A stretch of 64,000 nt of DNA, from the NCBI GenBank assembly GCA_016932575.1, contig JAFGCO010000007.1, forward strand, positions 62,001-126,000, written 5' to 3'. Source of the DNA: a bacterium. Lineage in GTDB: Bacteria > Zhuqueibacterota > QNDG01 > JAFGCO01. A program made the position numbers and the translations under genes. The first letter of the stretch is position 1; each line of letters starts with the position of its first letter. Positions 58,794 to 64,000 of the stretch are shown here, one piece after another. Below the pieces are notes generated by a model, which had not been told where the DNA came from, ran no database searches, and saw nothing but the letters and a program-made list of their open reading frames with translations.

Positions 58794-59489
58794 TTACCAG
58801 GAACCTCTTCGCAGCCTTAAATAAAGCAATACAATAGATGCCACCAGGTTTACAATACCAATAATTACGTTCAAGTTCAGGCCTGAACGCCGAGGTGCAA
58901 TAATTTGATCCCCTGTTTCTATGCCCACTTCTTCCAAAGAATATCCCTTTTCAAAACTCCGCAGTAATTCATCAATGACAACCTGACCGCCTCGTTCAAC
59001 CCATATTTTCCGAAGATCACAATCGGCTCTCGGACCTCCTGCAGCCGCAACCAAATCCCATAGAGAATGGGACGGATCGACACGATATGAACCAGGCCGG
59101 TTAAATGCACCCTGCATGGTAACCCGAATCAGGGGCCGAATCATAACATACGGATTTCTTAAATAAGCTTTGAGCTTTTCTTCCAAGAGCTTCTGCAATT
59201 CATGAACTGTCAAGCCTTTAACCATGATTTGTCCTATCAGAGGGATAATAATAGATCCGTCCTGATGGATAGGATAATCTGCCGATAGATTCGGATTCTT
59301 TTGGTCATCTTCATATAATTCCCAAACATGAATACGTATCGCATCCCCTGGCTGAAAAACCGTCAATGAACCGGCTGTTTTGGTCCATTGATATGTTTTC
59401 TTCTTCTGGGCAATGGCAGTAAAAGACATGAAAACCAATAACAAAGCAACCAATTGTTTAAACTTAAAATAGCTCGTTTTTCTAAACAC
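58794..59489 (-). CDS. Polysaccharide export protein (Wza-like, short)
   Basis: 231 residues. A signal peptide (to ~28, TAIAQ) is followed by a Poly_export domain (LTVFQPGDAIRIHVWE, IPLIGQIMVKGLTVHELQ) and an SLBB-type domain (VTMQGAFNRPGSYRVDPS, LWDLVAAAGG). The C-terminus has one hydrophobic segment (~207-225). It is much shorter than E. coli Wza (~380 residues) and has no lipobox. It is the first gene of the exopolysaccharide operon as seen here. Confidence 0.9.
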   Translation of the reverse strand: MFRKTSYFKFKQLVALLLVFMSFTAIAQKKKTYQWTKTAGSLTVFQPGDAIRIHVWELYEDDQKNPNLSADYPIHQDGSIIIPLIGQIMVKGLTVHELQKLLEEKLKAYLRNPYVMIRPLIRVTMQGAFNRPGSYRVDPSHSLWDLVAAAGGPRADCDLRKIWVERGGQVVIDELLRSFEKGYSLEEVGIETGDQIIAPRRSGLNLNVIIGIVNLVASIVLLYLRLRRGSW

Positions 59490-59573
59490 ATCAAATCCTT
59501 TCTGCCAATCGACTGAACATCCTCAGTAAATCTTAGAGTTTATTAAAAATGCAAATGTCATACCAGCCGATAG

Positions 59574-59600
59574 AAAAAAAGCATCCGTAGAGCGGATGCT
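59574..59600 (-). terminator. Rho-independent terminator after the STAS gene
   Basis: On the minus strand: stem AGCATCCG/CGGATGCT (8 bp), 5-base loop, then seven T. It lies ~40 bases past the STAS stop and separates the glycogen synthase-STAS unit from the exopolysaccharide operon. Confidence 0.88.
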
Positions 59601-59635
59601 GCTCGTCTATAAATATCTTTTTAATACTATTCAAC

Positions 59636-60319
59636 TTAACGAGACCGATAATAGCGATAACGTTTTTCCTTCGTCTCCAGACTGAGGCTTTTAAGCACAG
59701 AATGTAATTTGAACCACCCGATATTCACTTGACCGTATTGATCCGAAGTTAATACTTTTTTAATTTCGAAAAGACTTAAAAACGGATTTTCGAGAACGAT
59801 CCGTTTGATTTTTTCAACAAGCGGAAAATCGCTCACCGACATCTGTTCATTTGAAAAAGCAACAGCCACGCCGGGCACTGTCTCTGTAATGGCACTGGAA
59901 CTCAAACTGCTTTTTTTTGTATTTGCAGGTTTGGATTCAGATTGTACAATATCCAGCCCCCTTAGCAAATCAAACTCATTAATCGCTTCTTCTACAGAAT
60001 CGTAATAATTGAGAATCCGATTAAATTCCAGCATTTCAAAAACTTCAAACACTTCAGGATTCATATGGACAACTTTTATGTCGCCTCCCTTTTCACGAAT
60101 CCCCTTAATCTCTCCCATAAAAACACCCCATCCGGCGCTGCTGATATAGCTTACTCCTCCCAGGTCCGTAATAAACTGTATGTGACCTTCCTCAGTGAGT
60201 CCCTGAACAGTCTGGGTGAGCTCCTGGCAAGTCGTTGTATCGACATATCCCGAGATCGCCAGTAAAATGATATCGAATTTCGCACCAACTTTACGAACGC
60301 CAATTTTTATTCCCTGCAT
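59636..60319 (-). CDS. STAS-domain regulator with C-terminal winged-helix-like domain
   Basis: 227 residues. The STAS domain (~1-110) has the anti-anti-sigma pattern DLGGVSYISSAGWGVF with the likely phosphorylated Ser66, followed by a linker (~112-160) and a C-terminal helix-rich domain (~165-227: VEKIKRIVLENPFLSLFEIKKVL, with basic KRYRYYRSR at the end) that resembles a small winged helix. It may switch partner proteins by phosphorylation, controlling polysaccharide or glycogen genes. It starts 12 bases after the glycogen synthase stop, so the two are co-transcribed. Confidence 0.82.
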   Translation of the reverse strand: MQGIKIGVRKVGAKFDIILLAISGYVDTTTCQELTQTVQGLTEEGHIQFITDLGGVSYISSAGWGVFMGEIKGIREKGGDIKVVHMNPEVFEVFEMLEFNRILNYYDSVEEAINEFDLLRGLDIVQSESKPANTKKSSLSSSAITETVPGVAVAFSNEQMSVSDFPLVEKIKRIVLENPFLSLFEIKKVLTSDQYGQVNIGWFKLHSVLKSLSLETKEKRYRYYRSR

Positions 60320-60331
60320 TTTATTGGCCTG

Positions 60332-61813
60332 CTATGTTTTATCGATACAAAGTTGATATAAGTTGATATATTCTTCTGCCGATTTTTCCCAGGAAAAATC
60401 AACTTTCATGCCGTTTCTGATTACACGTCTCCATATTTTGGCATCCCGGTAATGTGTAAGGCTTTGTTTTATAGCCTTCAGCAAAGCTTTAGATATCGGT
60501 TTTTGAAAGAGATAACCATTGCCCTCAGACGATCCTCCGTTAAACGGTTTAATTGTATCTGCAAGTCCTCCGGTCTCAAAAACCACGGGGACAGTCCCAT
60601 ATTTAAGCGCATAGAGCTGAGTTAATCCACAGGGCTCGAATAATGACGGCATTAAAAACAAATCTGCACCGGCAATAATTCGATGAGCCAATAAATCATC
60701 AAATTTTAAATGCACCGATACTTGCTTGGGATATTTTTTCGCCATTTTTATAAAAAATTCATGAAAACGCTTTTCTCCCAATCCCAGGAGAACGAATGAG
60801 ACAGGAATCGCCAACATTTCTTCAAAAATATCCTGGAGCAGATGCATTCCCTTCTGTTCAGTCAGCCTTGAAATGATGGCCACAAGGGGCCTTTCATTGT
60901 CTTTTAATCCCAACTCTTCGATTAATGCCTGCTTGCATACAGATTTTCCAGAGAAATTATCGATCGAATACTTCTCAGCAATTAATGGATCTGTTTCAGG
61001 ATTCCATACTTTTGAATCCATCCCATTCAGGACGCCTTTTAAATCATCTGAGCGATTTTTCAGCACATTCTCCATGCCAAATCCATAATCTTCTGAATGT
61101 TTCACTTCATAAGCGTATCGATTGCTTACAGTATTTACCATCGTTGCAGACAATAATCCGGCTTTCAAAAAACTGCATTGCCCGTTTAAATCCAATTCAC
61201 TGTCTTCAAAAACAAAATTGTTGGGCAAATTCATTACAGACAGACATTCCCTGTTAAAATTTCCCTGGAATGCAAAATTATGCACAGTCATTAAAGTATG
61301 TACTTTTAAGAAAAATGGATTATCACGATAATGATGCTGTAATAAAAATGGAATCATTCCCGTTTGCCAATCATTGCAGTGAATGACATCGGGCTGCCAC
61401 TGTAACTTTTTTAATGTTTCCAACGTGCCCTTGCAAAACAGATAATAACGTTGGGCATTATCAGAATAATCTTCATTTTTTTTGGGATTGGAATATAGTC
61501 CGTCTCTAAAAAAATAAGGCCGATAATCCATAAAATAAACCTGCACTTTCGAATTGGGTAAAAATGCAGATTTAACATTGATGGAGACGACTTCACCGGC
61601 CATTTCAACCTTGATATCCTGTAAACGAATCACATCGCGAAGCACATATTTTCTTTCATTAATTCTTCGGTATTGGGGTGTAATCACTCGAACGTCATGC
61701 CCCATATCTTTTAATACTTTTGGCAATGCACCGCCGACATCACCCAACCCTCCGGTTTTAGAAAAAGGAGCGACCTCAGAAAACACCATTAGAATATTTA
61801 ATCGATTCTTCAT
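60332..61813 (-). CDS. glgA: Glycogen/starch synthase, GT5
   Basis: 493 residues. It adds glucose from ADP-glucose to the glycogen chain. VAPFSKTGGLGDVGGALP (KTGGL), HNFAFQG, and LFEPCGLTQLYALKYGTVPVVFETGGLADT (EX7E) are all present at the expected places of a GT-B enzyme. It is full length. Its operon partner is the STAS protein, and it lies just before the exopolysaccharide locus. A second function in exopolysaccharide supply is not shown. Confidence 0.96.
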   Translation of the reverse strand: MKNRLNILMVFSEVAPFSKTGGLGDVGGALPKVLKDMGHDVRVITPQYRRINERKYVLRDVIRLQDIKVEMAGEVVSINVKSAFLPNSKVQVYFMDYRPYFFRDGLYSNPKKNEDYSDNAQRYYLFCKGTLETLKKLQWQPDVIHCNDWQTGMIPFLLQHHYRDNPFFLKVHTLMTVHNFAFQGNFNRECLSVMNLPNNFVFEDSELDLNGQCSFLKAGLLSATMVNTVSNRYAYEVKHSEDYGFGMENVLKNRSDDLKGVLNGMDSKVWNPETDPLIAEKYSIDNFSGKSVCKQALIEELGLKDNERPLVAIISRLTEQKGMHLLQDIFEEMLAIPVSFVLLGLGEKRFHEFFIKMAKKYPKQVSVHLKFDDLLAHRIIAGADLFLMPSLFEPCGLTQLYALKYGTVPVVFETGGLADTIKPFNGGSSEGNGYLFQKPISKALLKAIKQSLTHYRDAKIWRRVIRNGMKVDFSWEKSAEEYINLYQLCIDKT

Positions 61814-62050
61814 ATTGATTCCTTTCAGTGCATCAGATCACTGGCAAGGCTTTCCTCTATTTCCACATATACATTTTGAATAATAGAATCAGGAAAGATT
61901 AGATGAAAATAAAAAATATATGTATACGCCACAAAATCATGAAAGGACGACAAAATTACCCCTTACCACAGACTCGCCAAATAATATCCCCCGCACTGCT
62001 TTTCATAAAAAATGAATAAAACCTGTGGATTTCAACAAACATCTTTTGTA

Positions 62051-62845
62051 CTATTGTGAAATCTGGTTTAGAAGCCTTCTTGCCAGGCCAACCGATTCGC
62101 TACTTGGATAATTATTGATTAACTTTTGTAACTCTTCTCGGGCTTTGGCCTGATCATTTAACTTCATATAACATAGGCCCAACTTCAACTGAGCGGCATC
62201 GTCTTTATTGGAATTACTGAACGTGAAGACCTTTTCAAAAGACATAATCGCCTTTTGGTAATTCCCCAATCCATAGTATGACTCTCCGATCCAGTACTGG
62301 GCATTATCCGACAGACTGTTATGACTGTCTTGGCTTAACAAGGTTTCAAATTTTGTTATTGCTGTCCGGTACTGTCTGGATCGATAAGTCTGTAAAGCCT
62401 CCTGATATTGTTGACTGAAGGCTGATTGCGGATGCCTGGTTTGCGATTTGGGAGTATCATACTGCATATCGGCGATTCTATTTTCCTGTTCTTCAATTTT
62501 GTTTTGAAGGGTCCTTGTCTGATCGTCCAGCTGATTCTGCCTCGACTCTAATTGCTGGACCTCTGAATTCAATCCACCGGAGCCTGATTGCTCATCAATG
62601 CCCAGCTCTTCAAATTCATCCTGAATGGCAGACTCTTCGGCAATTCCCAGCATCTCCAGCACTTCATCTTCACCGATGGTGTCACTATCCGAATCACCCA
62701 AACCCAATAATTCATCAATATTGGCCATTTCATCAGAAGAAGATGCATCATAATTCTGACCTGTTGAAGCGCATCCTGCTAAAAAAAACACACCGAGGAG
62801 AGCAATAAAAATCATAATCAACGTTCTGTTCGTTATTAAATGCAT
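62051..62845 (-). CDS. YbgF/CpoB-like lipoprotein with TPR domain
   Basis: 264 residues with AAGGAGG 6 bases before the ATG. The lipobox is LAGC (Cys ~25). An acidic low-complexity segment (~38-92) contains three look-alike motifs (DELLGLG, DEVLEMLGI, DEFEELGI), followed by a coiled coil (~93-130) and TPR repeats (~145-262; SDNAQYWIGESYYGLGNYQKA). The layout matches YbgF/CpoB and BamD-like outer-membrane proteins. It probably acts in envelope maintenance. It is separate from the polysaccharide operon. Confidence 0.85.
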   Translation of the reverse strand: MHLITNRTLIMIFIALLGVFFLAGCASTGQNYDASSSDEMANIDELLGLGDSDSDTIGEDEVLEMLGIAEESAIQDEFEELGIDEQSGSGGLNSEVQQLESRQNQLDDQTRTLQNKIEEQENRIADMQYDTPKSQTRHPQSAFSQQYQEALQTYRSRQYRTAITKFETLLSQDSHNSLSDNAQYWIGESYYGLGNYQKAIMSFEKVFTFSNSNKDDAAQLKLGLCYMKLNDQAKAREELQKLINNYPSSESVGLARRLLNQISQ

Positions 62846-63224
62846 TGCATCCTCCTTTTCCCCATTAATACGGGCAATCCGTAACTAAATGTATGGAAAT
62901 TCAATGTAAAAATCAAGATTTTTGTACCACCTACAAGACGATCGCTTCAATTAAATGGCTTTGAGCGACAAGCAGAAAAACAGTATTTTCCGGTTGCAAA
63001 TAGAGTGCCTGAGCAAAGCTCGAAGTTCTCTTTGCGAATTTGAGCCTCGAGCTATGAATAATAACCGGTCGTTTATTTATTTTCAACGACCGACAATAGG
63101 GCAATGCGTTACAGAAAGTATCAATAAGAAAGGTTTAATTCATGCGAAATGCAATAACTCCATTTATCAGACGAGAACATTCCTTCCTCTATTTGGATGC
63201 ATTTACTGTCTCATCCGGAGGTAA
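62846..63224. other. Intergenic region between the ABC exporter and lipoprotein genes
   Basis: About 380 bases. It holds an 8-bp inverted repeat CGGTCGTT/AACGACCG near 63066-63092 without a T-run, and an open frame on the + strand (62955-63224) without a ribosome binding site. I see no RNA gene. Confidence 0.5.
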
Positions 63225-64000
63225 TTACGACACTTCCACATTATCCATAAACTGCATTTCATAGAGCATTTTATAGAGCGGACAGGTTTTCAACAGTTCC
63301 CGATGCTTTCCTTGTCCGACCAATCGGCCCTGCTGCATAACAATGATTTTATCAGCGTTAATGACAGTGGAAAGACGATGTGCAATAACCACGACAGTAC
63401 GATTTTTCATTAAATTATCGATGGCGTCCTGCACCAGCCGTTCTGACTCAGTATCCAGAGCAGACGTGGCCTCATCCAGAATGAGAATCGGCGGATTTTT
63501 TAAAATGGCCCGTGCAATGGATATCCTCTGTTTTTGTCCGCCCGAGAGCTTCACACCCTTCTCTCCCACCAGACTGTCCAGACCATTTTCCATTCTCTCA
63601 ATAAATTCCAGGGCATTGGCTACTCTGGCCGCCTCAATAATCTCGTTTTCGCTGGCACGAATATCTCCATAAGCAATATTGGCCCGGATAGTATCATTGA
63701 AAAGAATAGAATCCTGGGTGACCAAACCCATTTTTTCCCGTAAAGAGGTCAGTGTAAATTTCCGGATATCTGTGCCGTCGATTCGGATTTCTCCACGGTC
63801 CACATCATGAAAACGCAACAGCAAATTTACCAGAGTGGTTTTACCTGAGCCACTGGGGCCCACCAGCGCTACCATTTGACCTTTTGGCACACAAAAATCC
63901 ACATTCCTGAGCACATCCGGATTCTCGCTTGAATATCGAAAAAAGAGATTATGATAACATATCTCGTTTCGAATTGTCTCAAATTTTTTCGAATCGGGCA
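63225..64000 (-). CDS. ABC transporter, C-terminal ATPase part (MsbA-type exporter), cut by the window end
   Basis: The frame is open to the window end, so the N-terminal membrane domain lies beyond it. The visible ~258 residues are a complete ATP-binding domain: Walker A GPSGSGKTT, Q-loop VTQDSILF, signature LSGGQKQR, Walker B LILDEATSALD and the H-loop IAHRLS. The upstream piece (FETIRNEICYHNLFFRY) is the usual start of such a domain in half-size exporters of lipids or peptides. The exact substrate is unknown. Confidence 0.93.
   Translation of the reverse strand, partial: PDSKKFETIRNEICYHNLFFRYSSENPDVLRNVDFCVPKGQMVALVGPSGSGKTTLVNLLLRFHDVDRGEIRIDGTDIRKFTLTSLREKMGLVTQDSILFNDTIRANIAYGDIRASENEIIEAARVANALEFIERMENGLDSLVGEKGVKLSGGQKQRISIARAILKNPPILILDEATSALDTESERLVQDAIDNLMKNRTVVVIAHRLSTVINADKIIVMQQGRLVGQGKHRELLKTCPLYKMLYEMQFMDNVEVS

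Noticed and set aside
62955-63224. 89-codon open frame on the + strand between the lipoprotein and ABC genes
   Set aside because: No ribosome binding site, no family resemblance and composition typical of non-coding sequence.

Overview
The window looks like a chromosomal segment of a polysaccharide-degrading bacterium of the FCB group (Calditrichota, KSB1 or Ignavibacteria-like). Three secreted proteins end in a type IX secretion sorting domain with the YPNPFNP-type motif (1276-2613, 3902-4972, 5047-6321). There is also a TonB-dependent receptor with an N-terminal carboxypeptidase-regulatory-like domain and many glycoside hydrolases. The phylum is inferred from protein style only; no rRNA or tRNA gene was seen.

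Region 1 (1-12037): plant-polysaccharide genes. A partial GH2-like enzyme, a GH5-like glycanase, a membrane protein, a secreted protein of unknown function, a GH10 xylanase, a TonB receptor and a GH3 enzyme.

Region 2 (12353-20619, all + strand): a defense island set between minus-strand sugar genes. It encodes a primase (AEP)-SF2 helicase-PLD nuclease protein resembling the effectors of TOTE conflict systems, a type III restriction-modification methyltransferase (Mod), an HUH/Y1 REP-associated transposase (RAYT), and the type III restriction subunit (Res). The transposase gene separates mod from res and shares an ATGA stop/start overlap with res. A 28-bp palindrome (12-bp arms, AATC loop) occurs three times: once between mod and the transposase and twice inside the transposase reading frame, which stays open. 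The middle of mod is clearly richer in A+T than its ends, as expected after exchange of the target-recognition domain. This is the most unusual part of the window.

Region 3 (20943-34600, minus strand): a glucuronoxylan operon. In transcription order it runs GH67 alpha-glucuronidase, GPH sugar symporter, GH10 xylanase, PfkB kinase, NagZ-like GH3 and GH116. Aldose 1-epimerase and a UroD-family methyltransferase-like protein lie upstream. The likely route is: type IX-secreted GH10 cuts xylan outside the cell, the TonB receptor imports oligomers, periplasmic GH10 and GH67 trim them, the symporter takes them into the cytoplasm, and GH3/GH116 and the kinase finish the job.

Region 4 (34641-59489, minus strand): an exopolysaccharide locus with export protein, tyrosine autokinase, epimerase, initiating sugar transferase, UDP-glucose dehydrogenase, GT4, asparagine synthetase, methyltransferase, GNAT, polysaccharide deacetylase, GlpD, radical SAM, SDR epimerase, an acyltransferase-GT2 fusion, an unknown protein, prolyl-tRNA synthetase and a second asparagine-synthetase-like protein without the catalytic cysteine. 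The gene set recalls the EPS loci that accompany exosortase A, but no exosortase is present here.

Region 5 (59574-64000, minus strand): a STAS-domain regulator with glycogen synthase, ending at a clear terminator; a YbgF-like TPR lipoprotein; and the C-terminal half of an MsbA-type ABC exporter cut by the window end.
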